64,000 nt of DNA, from the NCBI RefSeq assembly GCF_025336485.1, contig NZ_JAODAB010000011.1:1-64000 (forward strand), written 5' to 3'. The notes below the pieces were generated by a model. It made no database searches. It saw only the letters and a program-made list of their open reading frames with translations, and had not been told where the DNA came from. This stretch comes from Pseudomonas citri (GTDB lineage: Bacteria; Pseudomonadota; Gammaproteobacteria; Pseudomonadales; Pseudomonadaceae). Positions within the stretch are counted from its first letter, which is position 1. Each line of letters begins with the position of its first letter. A program made the translations under genes and the position numbers. Of the stretch, positions 54,044 to 63,175 are shown one piece after another.

Positions 54044-54108
54044 CGATCGATCGATGTCCACGGGCTTGTCGACAGGGGTTGGCAGGCCCGTTTTCTTAGG
54101 AGCAGGGA

Positions 54109-55269
54109 ATGACGATGGGCAAGGTTTTGGCGACGGTGACGTCTGCCGGTGTGTTGTTGGCGTTGTTGGGATTGACCGGGTGCGACGGGCAGGACCGACC
54201 CTCCGAGCGCCGTGCATCCGTGGTGCAAGTGAAGACGCTCACCGTACAGCCACGCCCCTTTGCCATGACGACTGACCTGCCCGGGCGTATCGAACCGGTG
54301 CGGGTCGCCGAGGTGCGTGCACGGATCGCCGGTGTCGTGCTGAACCGGCATTTCGAGGAGGGCAGCGACGTCAAGGCGGGCCAACTGCTCTTCAGCATCG
54401 ACCCGGCTCCTTTGAAGGCTGCCCTGCTGCGGGCCGAAGGTGCCTTGGCGAAAGCCGAAGCCGATAGCTATCGCGCCAACGCTCATGTTCAACGCTATAG
54501 GCAACTGGTGGAAATCAACGCCATCAGCCCGCAGGTCTTCGACGATGCGGTGGCCGATCTCAAGAGCGCCCAGGCCAATCGCCTGGCTGCCCAGGCCGAT
54601 GTGACGACGGCCCGACTCCAGCTGGATTACTGTCAGGTGCGCGCGCCGATCAATGGCCGCGTCGGCCGGGCCCTGGTCAGCGAGGGCGCATTGGTGGGGC
54701 AGGACGAGGCCACGCCAATGGCGCGGATCCAACAGCTGGACCCGATCTATGCCGACTTCACCCAGTCGGTCGATCAGGTCGTGGCTTTGCAGCAAGCCGT
54801 AGCCAGCGGTCGTCTGAACCTCGGTGGCGCGGGCGCCGCCCAAGTCACGTTGCACGTTGGCAGCCCGGCACGAACCCGCCAGGGCAAGTTGATGTTCTCC
54901 GACATTTCCGTGGACAGGAGCACCGGTCAGGTCACGTTGCGGGGAGAGTTTCCCAATCCCGACAACCTGCTGTTGCCGGGCATGTACGTGCGCGTGTCAG
55001 CGCCAGCCGGGGTCGACCCCCAGGCACTGTTCGTGCCGCAGAAAGCGTTGCTGCGGGGGGCCGATGGTCAGGCCCGGTTGATGTTGGTGGGCGCTGACAG
55101 CGTGGTGCGCGAGCGCGTGGTCGGTACCGGCGCGATGCTTGGCTCCGATTGGCAGATCACCCAGGGGCTGGCGGCTGGTGAACAGGTGGTGATCGAGCGG
55201 GCCGACACACTCCGTGCCGGTACTCAGGTCAGTGTCATCGCCCTGGCCGAACAGCAGGCGCGCCACTGA
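54109..55269 (+). CDS. RND efflux periplasmic adaptor lipoprotein (MexA/AcrA family)
   Basis: The 386-residue protein has AGGAG six bases before the start and a lipobox LTGC with Cys25, so it should be anchored to the inner membrane facing the periplasm. RARIAGVVLNRHFEEGSDVKAG is the first lipoyl half-motif and VRAPINGRVGRALVSEGALV the second, enclosing a helical hairpin. The following FPNPDNLLLPGMYVRV belongs to the barrel domain. It is followed 44 bp later by its RND pump. Placement in the siderophore locus suggests export or recycling of the lipopeptide; a drug-efflux role is possible. Confidence 0.9.
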   Translation: MTMGKVLATVTSAGVLLALLGLTGCDGQDRPSERRASVVQVKTLTVQPRPFAMTTDLPGRIEPVRVAEVRARIAGVVLNRHFEEGSDVKAGQLLFSIDPAPLKAALLRAEGALAKAEADSYRANAHVQRYRQLVEINAISPQVFDDAVADLKSAQANRLAAQADVTTARLQLDYCQVRAPINGRVGRALVSEGALVGQDEATPMARIQQLDPIYADFTQSVDQVVALQQAVASGRLNLGGAGAAQVTLHVGSPARTRQGKLMFSDISVDRSTGQVTLRGEFPNPDNLLLPGMYVRVSAPAGVDPQALFVPQKALLRGADGQARLMLVGADSVVRERVVGTGAMLGSDWQITQGLAAGEQVVIERADTLRAGTQVSVIALAEQQARH

Positions 55270-55313
55270 AGGCCTGACGCCTTACCTCACGGCTACGAGC
55301 CAGGACATTCCCT

Positions 55314-58300
55314 ATGCCCGATTTTTTTATCCGCCGCCCGAATTTCGCCTGGGTCATTGCACTGTTCATCGCCCTGGCTGGTGCTCTGACGCTGGGGACC
55401 TTGCCGGTCAGCCAATACCCGGACGTGGCCCCGCCGCAAATCAGTGTCAGCGCCAGTTATCCGGGTGCCTCGGCGCAGATCATCAATCAGAACGTCACCA
55501 GCCTGCTCGAAGAGGAACTCAACGGTCTGAAGGACTTGCTGTATTTCGAGTCCAAGAGCGCCAACGGCAGCACCGAAACCACCATCACCTTCCAGCCGGG
55601 AACCGATCCCGACATGGCGCAGGTCGATGTCCAGAACCGTTTGCAACGGGTGACCGGGCGCCTGCCGCAGGCCGTGATCGAACAGGGCCTGGAAGTGGAG
55701 CAGGTCCGCGCCAACTTCCTGTTGATTTACGCCCTGACCTACACCGACGGACAACAGGACTCGATCGGTCTGGCGGACTACGCCGCGCGAAGCATCAACA
55801 ACGAAATCCGCCGGGTAGCCGGGGTCGGACGCGTGCAGATGTACACCGCCGAGCGTGCCATGCGCATCTGGGTCGATCCGACCCGGCTGGTGGGTTACAA
55901 CCTGTCGATGGCCGATGTGAGCAGGGCCATCGCCGCGCAAAACGTGCAAGTGCCCGCCGGCAGCATGGGGGAGCGTCCCGGGCCGGCTGACCAGCACATC
56001 ACGGCGACGGTGATGGTGCAGGGGCAATTGGAATCGACAGAGGCGTTCGGCAACATCGTGCTGCGGGCCAACGACGACGGCTCGAGTGTAAGGGTGCGCG
56101 ATGTGGCGCGGGTCGAACTGGGGCGCAAGGATTACCGCTTCGACTCCCGCCTCAACGGTCGGCCGGCAGCGGCCATGTCCGTGCAACTGGCGCCGGGGGC
56201 GAACGCACTGCAGACGGCGGCCGCGATCAAGGTGAGGCTCGACCAACTGTCCGCCACCTTGCCCGCGAACATGGCCCTGAGCGTGCCGTATGACACGTCC
56301 TACTTTGTCGATGTGGCGATCAAGCAAGTCCTCTACACATTGATCGAGGCCATGGTGCTGGTATTCCTGGTGATGCTGCTGTTCTTGCAGAACCTGCGCT
56401 ATACGCTGATCCCGGCCATCGTGGTACCGATCTGTTTGTTGGGCACCCTCGCGGTCATGGCGCCACTGGGGTTCTCGATCAACATGATGACCCTGTTCGG
56501 CATGGTGCTGGCGATCGGTATCCTGGTGGACGATGCCATTGTCGTGGTGGAAAACGTCGAGCGTTTGATCTCCCAGGAACATCTGTCACCTGAAGACGCG
56601 ACCCGCAAGGCGATGCGGCAGATCAGCGGGGCCATCGTCGGCATTACCCTGGTGCTGGCGGCGGTGTTCCTGCCGCTGGCGTTCATGGGCGGTTCGGTGG
56701 GGGTCATTTACCAACAGTTCTCCATGGCGCTGTCGGTATCGATTCTGTTCTCCGGATTTCTGGCCCTGACGCTGACGCCGGCGCTGTGCGCGACGTTGCT
56801 CAAGCCCTTCGACCCCGACCGACCGGTGCATGCAAAGCGCTGGACAAGCGTTTTCAACCGACGTTTCGATGCCCTGGCCCAACGCTACCAAGGGCTCAGT
56901 GCACGCTGGATTCGACGCGGCGCGCGTAGCCTGTGCTTGTACCTGATGTTGTTGCTGGTGCTGGCGTTCGCCTACAGCCGACTGCCGTCGTCATTTATGC
57001 CGTCCGAGGATCAGGGTTACATCATCACGGATATCCAGCTGCCGCCCGGCGCTTCGGCCTCGCGCACCGATGTGACGGTGCAGGCATGGGAGCGCTACGC
57101 CCAGGCACAACCCGCCTCGGACCAGGTGCTGTCGATCATGGGCTTCAGTTTTTCCGGCGTCGGGGCCAACGCGGCCTTGTCGTTTACCAGCCTCAAGGAC
57201 TGGTCGGTTCGTGGCGATGGGCAATCCAGCGAAGAGGTGGCCCGGCAGGCCAACGATGCCTTTGCAGACGCCGCCGATGGCGCGCTGTTCAGCGTGGTGC
57301 CGCCGCCGGTGGATGGCCTGGGCACTTCTGAAGGTTTCGAACTGCGACTGCTGGATCTGGCGGGCCGTGGGCACGAGGCGCTGTTGCAGGCGCGAAGCCA
57401 GTTGCTGGAAGCGGCCAAGGCGTCGGCGGTCATTGATTATCTGATGGAGGATGGCCTGGCGGACGCGCCGCAGATCAACGTTAGCATCGACCGTGAAAAG
57501 GCCGAAGCCCTCGGCGTGAGCTTTGACGTGATCAGCTCGGCCTTGTCTTCGGCGCTGGGCTCGGAGCAGATCAACGAGTTCGCCAATCAGGGGCGGATGC
57601 AGCGGGTCATCGTCCAGGCTGAGGGCACCAGCCGCCAGACCCCGGAAGCCCTGCTGCGCCTGCAAGTACCTAACCGGCAGGGTCGGTTGGTGCCACTGGA
57701 AGCCTTCAGCCGTTTCGAATGGCAGGTCGGGCCGTTGCAGATTGCCCGTTACAACGGTTCGGCGTCGCTGCGTTTTTCCGGTGATGCCGCTGCGGGCTAT
57801 AGCACCGGTCAGGCGATGGAAGCGTTGCAGAAGATTGCTCGTCAGTTACCGGCCGGTTTCAGTCTTGAATGGGCCGGTCTTTCACTTCAGGAGCAACAGG
57901 CCAGCGATCAGGTGCCGCTGCTGGTGGGGCTGTCGATGATCGTCGTCCTGCTGGTGTTGGTGGCGCTCTATGAAAGCTGGTCGGTCCCCTTCGCGGTGCT
58001 GTTGATCGTGCCTGTAGGGATGCTGGGCTCCGTCGTGGCGGTGACGGTGATGGGGCTATCCAACGATGTGTACTTCAAGGTCGGGCTGATTACGATCATC
58101 GGCCTGGCGGCCAAGAACGCGATCCTCATCGTCGAGTTCGCGAAGACACTCCACACCCAGGGCATGAGCCTGCCGCAAGCGGCTGCCCAGGCTGCGCGAC
58201 TACGCTTTCGACCGATTGCCATGACCTCCCTGGCCTTCATTCTCGGTGTGTTGCCCCTGGCGTTCGCAACGGGGGTGGGCGCTGCCAGCCAGCGAGCGAT

Positions 58301-58418
58301 CGGCACGGGCGTCGTCGGCGGGATGCTCGCGGCGACGGTGCTGGGCGTGCTGTTCGTACCGGTGTTTTTCGTGTGGGTACTGTCTGTGAAGGAGCATTTC
58401 GCTCCTTCGTGTGAATGA
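55314..58418 (+). CDS. RND (HAE1-family) inner-membrane efflux pump
   Basis: The 1034-residue length and two repeats of six spans with large periplasmic loops are standard for AcrB/MexB-like pumps. Visible markers are the N-terminal FFIRRPNFAWVIALFI, SQYPDVAPPQI, the paired proton-relay aspartates in GILVDDAIVVVENVER, and LTLTPALCATLLKP. It works with the preceding adaptor as a proton-driven trimer. No outer-membrane channel gene follows, so it must borrow an OprM-like channel encoded elsewhere. It may move the exported siderophore from the periplasm to the outside. Confidence 0.9.
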   Translation: MPDFFIRRPNFAWVIALFIALAGALTLGTLPVSQYPDVAPPQISVSASYPGASAQIINQNVTSLLEEELNGLKDLLYFESKSANGSTETTITFQPGTDPDMAQVDVQNRLQRVTGRLPQAVIEQGLEVEQVRANFLLIYALTYTDGQQDSIGLADYAARSINNEIRRVAGVGRVQMYTAERAMRIWVDPTRLVGYNLSMADVSRAIAAQNVQVPAGSMGERPGPADQHITATVMVQGQLESTEAFGNIVLRANDDGSSVRVRDVARVELGRKDYRFDSRLNGRPAAAMSVQLAPGANALQTAAAIKVRLDQLSATLPANMALSVPYDTSYFVDVAIKQVLYTLIEAMVLVFLVMLLFLQNLRYTLIPAIVVPICLLGTLAVMAPLGFSINMMTLFGMVLAIGILVDDAIVVVENVERLISQEHLSPEDATRKAMRQISGAIVGITLVLAAVFLPLAFMGGSVGVIYQQFSMALSVSILFSGFLALTLTPALCATLLKPFDPDRPVHAKRWTSVFNRRFDALAQRYQGLSARWIRRGARSLCLYLMLLLVLAFAYSRLPSSFMPSEDQGYIITDIQLPPGASASRTDVTVQAWERYAQAQPASDQVLSIMGFSFSGVGANAALSFTSLKDWSVRGDGQSSEEVARQANDAFADAADGALFSVVPPPVDGLGTSEGFELRLLDLAGRGHEALLQARSQLLEAAKASAVIDYLMEDGLADAPQINVSIDREKAEALGVSFDVISSALSSALGSEQINEFANQGRMQRVIVQAEGTSRQTPEALLRLQVPNRQGRLVPLEAFSRFEWQVGPLQIARYNGSASLRFSGDAAAGYSTGQAMEALQKIARQLPAGFSLEWAGLSLQEQQASDQVPLLVGLSMIVVLLVLVALYESWSVPFAVLLIVPVGMLGSVVAVTVMGLSNDVYFKVGLITIIGLAAKNAILIVEFAKTLHTQGMSLPQAAAQAARLRFRPIAMTSLAFILGVLPLAFATGVGAASQRAIGTGVVGGMLAATVLGVLFVPVFFVWVLSVKEHFAPSCE

Positions 58419-58444
58419 GGCGTGGACGTCTTGCGTCCACGCCT
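58418..58444. terminator. Bidirectional terminator between RND pump and cytochrome b561
   Basis: AGGCGTGGACG and its perfect complement form an 11-bp stem with a TCTTG loop. It begins at the last base of the pump stop codon and precedes the end of the convergent gene. A second small hairpin lies inside the last codons of the pump gene. Confidence 0.7.
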
Positions 58445-58451
58445 GGCGCGG

Positions 58452-59015
58452 TCAAAGCATGCGACGCAGGACGTCGTTTCGAGGGTCACGGTCGAGGAAC
58501 CGGTGCTTGAGAGCGCCCACGATGTGTAACAGGATCAGCACGAGCAGGGTATAGGCGAGTACTTTGTGAAGCCATTGGAACACGACGAACCAATCGTCGT
58601 TTTTCGGCAGGAGCTCCGGGAGGTTTACCCCAAAAAAGAACACGCCGTCGCTCATCGTGTAGGTGCTCGACATGGAGTAGCCCATCAACGGTACGATCAC
58701 AAGCAGCGCATACATGCTCCGTTGCACGAGGATCGACAGGACCCGCTCATACCCGGCCAGGGTTTGCAGCGGCTGGGGAAGCCTGGCGGTCCGAATGCGC
58801 AGGACGATCTGAACCAGCACCACGAGCAACACCAACACCCCGAAGGATTTATGCCAGGGGTAATAAAGCTCGTACTTGCTGGCCACTTCATCATTCAGCC
58901 CGGTCATGTGCCAGCCCGCCCAGAGGAGGCCTGCTACGAGCACGGCGCGCACCCAGTGCAACAACAGCAGGGACGTCGGATACCGATCAATTGTCTCTTG
59001 ATTTGTGGTGTTCAT
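58452..59015 (-). CDS. Cytochrome b561-family di-haem membrane protein
   Basis: The ATG at 59015 has GAGG about nine bases upstream and is preferred to ATGs up to 59048. The 187-residue protein has four hydrophobic segments: LLHWVRAVLVAGLLWAGW, SFGVLVLLVVLVQIVLRI, MYALLVIVPLMGYS and VLAYTLLVLILLHIVGAL. Histidines in HW, WHK, LHK and LHIVGALKH fit the bis-haem ligand pattern. Bacterial b561 proteins oxidise superoxide or carry electrons to quinone. It is convergent with the siderophore genes, so a link to iron reduction is speculative. Confidence 0.85.
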   Translation of the reverse strand: MNTTNQETIDRYPTSLLLLHWVRAVLVAGLLWAGWHMTGLNDEVASKYELYYPWHKSFGVLVLLVVLVQIVLRIRTARLPQPLQTLAGYERVLSILVQRSMYALLVIVPLMGYSMSSTYTMSDGVFFFGVNLPELLPKNDDWFVVFQWLHKVLAYTLLVLILLHIVGALKHRFLDRDPRNDVLRRML

Positions 59016-59064
59016 CGCAGTCGCCTCATCAATCATCGAACACATCATGAATGCACTCTTGAAC

Positions 59065-59101
59065 GACCACCCCCAGCACCGTACACGGAGAGGGGGTGGT
59101 C
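59065..59101 (-). terminator. Hairpin downstream of the aldehyde dehydrogenase gene
   Basis: GACCACCCCC and GGGGGTGGTC form a perfect 10-bp stem with a 17-base loop. It is 15 bases past the aldehyde dehydrogenase stop and may end that transcript before cytochrome b561. No U-tract follows. Confidence 0.5.
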
Positions 59102-59116
59102 AGTGCAACGTTGTTT

Positions 59117-60571
59117 TCAAGCAGGTAGCAGTACCGTGATGACCTTCTCCTCGGTGTAGGCCAGCGCGCCGCCAAACCCTCCTTCACGGCCAATCCCGCT
59201 GGCCTTGACGCCACCCCAGGGCAGGTTGGCATCCAGCGGGCTCCAGCAGTTGATGCCCACGGCACCGGCCTTCACAGCCGCAGCCACGCGGTGCGCTCGC
59301 ACCAGGTCGCTCGTCCAGACCGTAGCCGCCAGGCCGTAATTGGAGTCGTTGGCCAATTCGATCGCCTCATCTTCGCTGTCGAATGTGATCACCGTGCCAA
59401 CGGGGCCGAAAATTTCATGTTGGGCGATGTCCATGTCGTTGCGGGCGTTGGCGAAGATGGTCGGTTGGACAAACCAACCCTGCTCAGGCGTCGATACGCC
59501 GCCGGCCAGCAGAACGGCGCCCTGGTCGATGCCCAGTTGGATGTAGCGGTTGACGCGATCCTGTTGCGCCTTCTTGGCCACCGGTCCCATCTGGACATCG
59601 GGTTGCCGAGGGTCGCCGACCTTGATCGCTCGTGCCGCATCGGCAAGCGCCGTGGCGAAGCGATCGGCGATGCTGCGTTGGACCAGGATGCGCGAGCCAG
59701 CCGCGCAGATCTGTCCCTGGTTGGCGAACAAACCGAGCGAGCAGCCGAACAGCGCATCCTCGAACGAGGCATCGTCGAAGACAATCTGCGGGCTCTTGCC
59801 GCCCAGCTCCAGTGCCACGCGCTTGAACAGCACGCCGGCGGTGCGCTGGATTTCGCGTCCGGCTTCGGGGCTGCCGGTGAAGCTGATCTTGGCAACGTCC
59901 GGGTGTTCGCACAGGGCGCGACCCACCTCGTTGCCGTAGCCGGTGACCACGTTGATCACCCCATCGGGGAAACCGGCTTCCTGAGCCAGCATCGCCAGGT
60001 GCAGGGCCGACTGTGGCGTTTCCTCCGATGGCTTGACGACCACGGTGCAGCCCGCCGCCAGCAAAGCGGCGAGCTTCCAGACGGTGATCATCAGCGGCGA
60101 GTTCCATGGGACGATGGCCCCGACCACGCCCACCGGCTCCCGAACGGTATAGGAGAGGGTCTTGGTGCCGAAGTATCCGCCGGTGGGAATGGTCCGACCC
60201 TCGAGCTGATTGGCCCAGCCGGCGGCGGCGCGCAGGTTGGCGACCGCGTTGGGTATGTCCAGCCGGCGCGGTTCGATGGGCGAGCGACCGATGGCATTGG
60301 CGTCCAGATCGGCCAGCAGGTCGGTGTCGCGTTCTACCAGGTCGGCCAGTTTCGACAACAGTCGACCACGCTGGGCGCCATCGAGCAGGCTCCAGGCGCC
60401 GCGCTCGAGCTGGGCGAGTGCCGCGCCTACGGCACGGTCCACGTCCTTGGACGTGCCGCGTGCGCAACTGCCATAGGTCTGTTCTGTCACCGGGTCGACG
60501 AGGCTGATGCGTCGACCGTCGGAAGCCTCGAAGGACGCGCCTTCGATAAAGTGCTTCAGGTGCTGGGTCAT
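59117..60571 (-). CDS. NAD(P)-dependent aldehyde dehydrogenase
   Basis: The ATG at 60571 (MTQHLKHFIEG) gives 484 residues, the usual family length; the same frame continues upstream without a stop, into the aminotransferase gene, and is not used. It contains VPWNSPLMITVWK, FTGSPEAGREI, the general-base region ALELGGKSPQIV and the catalytic Cys289 in NQGQICAAGSR. The gene follows the class III aminotransferase by 44 bp on the same strand. The pair is the classical way to convert an amine or omega-amino acid to an aldehyde and then an acid. The specific aldehyde is unknown. Confidence 0.88.
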   Translation of the reverse strand: MTQHLKHFIEGASFEASDGRRISLVDPVTEQTYGSCARGTSKDVDRAVGAALAQLERGAWSLLDGAQRGRLLSKLADLVERDTDLLADLDANAIGRSPIEPRRLDIPNAVANLRAAAGWANQLEGRTIPTGGYFGTKTLSYTVREPVGVVGAIVPWNSPLMITVWKLAALLAAGCTVVVKPSEETPQSALHLAMLAQEAGFPDGVINVVTGYGNEVGRALCEHPDVAKISFTGSPEAGREIQRTAGVLFKRVALELGGKSPQIVFDDASFEDALFGCSLGLFANQGQICAAGSRILVQRSIADRFATALADAARAIKVGDPRQPDVQMGPVAKKAQQDRVNRYIQLGIDQGAVLLAGGVSTPEQGWFVQPTIFANARNDMDIAQHEIFGPVGTVITFDSEDEAIELANDSNYGLAATVWTSDLVRAHRVAAAVKAGAVGINCWSPLDANLPWGGVKASGIGREGGFGGALAYTEEKVITVLLPA

Positions 60572-60615
60572 TTTGCGCTCCGTGAGTGAAGTGGAAGGGG
60601 CGAGATAGACACTCT

Positions 60616-61989
60616 TCATTGTTCCAGAGAGGCCAGGGCGTCGCCGAAGATGTCCAGTGCCTTGAAGAACAGTGCGCGTGAAATCGTCAACGACGGCATG
60701 ACACGCATCACGTTGCTGTAGCGCCCGCAAGGAATCATCAGCACGCCGTGGTTCAGCAGGTAACCCATGAGTTGGCCGATCCTGGCGGGTTCCAGTGGCG
60801 CTTTGGTGGTCCGGTCTGCAACCAGCTCGATACCGATCATCAGGCCACGGCCGCGCACTTCGCCGATGAGCGGACTGTCGAAGCCATGGATACGTTCCTG
60901 TGCCTCCAGCCCCAGCGTATGGGCACGGTTGAGCAGATCCAGTTCCGGGTCTTGCAGGATGCTGATGTTTGTCAACGCCACTGCCGCGGACAACGAGTTG
61001 GCGGCGAAGGTGTTGGGCACCGAGCCGTCGGGAATCGCAGCCGCCAGGTCCGCACGCATGATCAGCCCTGCCATGGGCAGGTCGCTGCCGATGCCCTTGC
61101 CGAAGGTGAGCATGTCGGGCTTCACGCCTGAGTGTTCCACCGCCCACATCTTGCCGGTGCGCCCCGCGCCGGACTGCACTTCATCAACGATCAGCAACGC
61201 GCCACTGCGGTCGCACGCTTTGCGCAACAACTGCAGGAACTCCGGCGAGGGCGGCACGTAGCCACCTTCGCCCTGTACCGGTTCCACAATCACTGCGGCC
61301 ACGTCATCGGCGGCGGTGTAAGGGGTATTCAGCAGGTAATCGACGTATTCACCGGCGATCTGCTCGGCGCTTTTGTGGGTGGTATCGAAGGGAAAGCGAT
61401 AAGCATAAGGGTAGGGGGCGTGGATGACGCCACCCATCTGGGCACCGTAACCCTTGCGGTACGCGGTGCCTGTGGTCAGCGCGCCGGAGGCGTTCCATAC
61501 GCCGTGGTAGCCGCCGTGGAACGCGATGATCTGGTGCCTTCCGGTGATGCGCTTGGCGAACTTGATGGCCGCCTCCAGCGCATCGCTGCCGCTTTGCGTG
61601 AAGAAGGTGATGCAGTCACCGCGCAAGCCGTCGGGCGCGATCTCGGCGATCTTGGCGGCCAGCTCGGTACGTCGGGTGCTGTTGACTTCCAAGGCGTGCA
61701 TCAGCACTTCGGACTGTTCGCGGATGGCCTGTACCACTTTCGGATGGCAACGACCTACGCTGCTGACACCTACGCCGGCGGACAGATCGATATAAGTGTT
61801 GTCATCCGGATCCTTGAAGGTTGCGCCGAAGGCCCGGTCCATCGCTACCGGCATGCGTCCACCGCCACGTGCCATCGACTCGGTAGACGCCGACAACGCC
61901 AGGGCCTCGGCGGTCCTGGGGCCGGGAATGCTGGAGATGATCCGTGGAGCATCCGCGAAGTGGAGGGATTCAAGTTTGGCTTCATTCAT
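60616..61989 (-). CDS. Class III PLP-dependent aminotransferase (omega-amino-acid type)
   Basis: The 457-residue enzyme has the fold-type I landmarks TQSGSDALEAAIKFAKRIT, FHGGYHGVWNAS, the cofactor aspartate in LLIVDEVQSGAGRTGK and the Schiff-base lysine K298 (TFGKGIGSDLP). It resembles GABA/diaminobutyrate/aspartate-family transaminases but is clearly distinct from the PvdH-like enzyme at 52622. With the aldehyde dehydrogenase, AraC regulator and APC permease it forms an amine or amino-acid utilisation cluster. It could in principle contribute to Dab metabolism, but position and operon point to catabolism. Confidence 0.87.
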   Translation of the reverse strand: MNEAKLESLHFADAPRIISSIPGPRTAEALALSASTESMARGGGRMPVAMDRAFGATFKDPDDNTYIDLSAGVGVSSVGRCHPKVVQAIREQSEVLMHALEVNSTRRTELAAKIAEIAPDGLRGDCITFFTQSGSDALEAAIKFAKRITGRHQIIAFHGGYHGVWNASGALTTGTAYRKGYGAQMGGVIHAPYPYAYRFPFDTTHKSAEQIAGEYVDYLLNTPYTAADDVAAVIVEPVQGEGGYVPPSPEFLQLLRKACDRSGALLIVDEVQSGAGRTGKMWAVEHSGVKPDMLTFGKGIGSDLPMAGLIMRADLAAAIPDGSVPNTFAANSLSAAVALTNISILQDPELDLLNRAHTLGLEAQERIHGFDSPLIGEVRGRGLMIGIELVADRTTKAPLEPARIGQLMGYLLNHGVLMIPCGRYSNVMRVMPSLTISRALFFKALDIFGDALASLEQ

Positions 61990-62133
61990 GATGGTGTTCT
62001 CAGGAGGTGGGTTTCACTGTCCCGATCATCCTCGTGGCCTGTCCCTGGCCGGTAGCCCGAATCGGCACACTGGACCGGTCACCTTGAACGCCTGTCCGGA
62101 TTAGCTGAAAGATGGTTTAAAGAAATTTGCAGA

Positions 62134-62152
62134 ATTCTCTTAATGTGAGAAT
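62134..62152. promoter_or_regulatory. Inverted repeat, candidate regulator operator
   Basis: ATTCTC-N7-GAGAAT is a perfect inverted repeat in the 217-bp gap between the divergent aminotransferase and araC-type genes. The gap is otherwise AT-rich relative to its surroundings. It is a reasonable target for the adjacent regulator, though AraC sites are often direct repeats. Confidence 0.4.
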
Positions 62153-62206
62153 ATCGGTCGTTAAGACGATCTGAAAACAAGAATACTGGCAGAGGCGTTC
62201 GTCATC

Positions 62207-63175
62207 ATGAAAAACTGGAACATCAGCCATTTTCGCGACATTCATGTCCACGCCGCCACCGTCCAGGAGTGGAGCCAGGACTACAGCCAGCTAACAGCCG
62301 GTTCGACCGAAAGCTCGCTCATACAATTGACGACAGCGCGTTGCCACGTATTCCGCGAGCAGATCAACCAGCGTGTGGTGCAGCATGGCGTGGCGCCCCG
62401 CGACAAGATGTGCTTTGCAATGCCCATCACGGTCCCCGGGGCGATCCGGATGCAAGGACGGGAGGTGGACGACAGCAGCCTGTTCTTTCTTCACGGTGGC
62501 GAAGAGTTCATGTTCCACATGCCAACGGGCATGGAACTGCTGGCCATTACGTTCGAACGTGAATTATTCGAGCAGGCGTTGGCGCAAACCGCGTCGGCCA
62601 AGGAAATCAGCCAGTTGTTGCGCCAGCCGGTGATCAGGGTTCCCGCGCAACGCTTTGCCGATGCTCGTCGTCGAATGCTGGCCGTGTTCTCCCAAGCCCT
62701 GGCGAATGAAGTGCCCGATCACGCGCAAGATTGGGAGCAGGCGTTGGAGCAGGCGATGCTCGGTGAGTTGTTGCAGCTCATGACCGACCCGGCATGCGAC
62801 AAACATCAGCGCACGCCAAGCTCCACACGAAGTTTTATCGTCGAGAAATGCCATCGCCTGGTAACGACGGAAATGATCGACGTGCCCAGCGTGATCGAGT
62901 TGTGCCAGCGCCTCCAGGTCAGTCGGCGTACCGTGCAGAACAGTTTCCGCTCGGTGACCGAGACCACCCCGCTCAATTACCTGCGCTCCGTGAGGCTCAA
63001 CGGTGTGCGCCGAACCCTGATGTCCACCCAGGCGTCGCATCTCTCGATTGGTGATGCTGCTGCACAATGGGGCTTCTATCACCTCAGCCATTTCGCGGCG
63101 GAATACCATGCGCTGTTCGCGGAGTTGCCGTCCCAAACTGCTCGCGCTGCCATCGGCCGTTGCGCTCATGCTTGA
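62207..63175 (+). CDS. AraC-family transcriptional regulator
   Basis: The 322-residue protein has an N-terminal sensor domain of about 200 residues and a C-terminal double helix-turn-helix. The first HTH is SVIELCQRLQVSRRTVQNSF, followed by YLRSVRLNGVRRTL and a second HTH beginning SIGDAAAQWGFYHLSHFAAEY. The layout resembles EutR-type regulators. It is transcribed away from the aminotransferase/dehydrogenase pair and toward the permease, so it most likely activates both in response to their substrate. Confidence 0.87.
   Translation: MKNWNISHFRDIHVHAATVQEWSQDYSQLTAGSTESSLIQLTTARCHVFREQINQRVVQHGVAPRDKMCFAMPITVPGAIRMQGREVDDSSLFFLHGGEEFMFHMPTGMELLAITFERELFEQALAQTASAKEISQLLRQPVIRVPAQRFADARRRMLAVFSQALANEVPDHAQDWEQALEQAMLGELLQLMTDPACDKHQRTPSSTRSFIVEKCHRLVTTEMIDVPSVIELCQRLQVSRRTVQNSFRSVTETTPLNYLRSVRLNGVRRTLMSTQASHLSIGDAAAQWGFYHLSHFAAEYHALFAELPSQTARAAIGRCAHA

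Noticed and set aside
60572..61147. 576-base N-terminal extension of the aldehyde dehydrogenase frame
   Set aside because: It overlaps the aminotransferase gene and has no family similarity; the ATG at 60571 gives the normal protein length.
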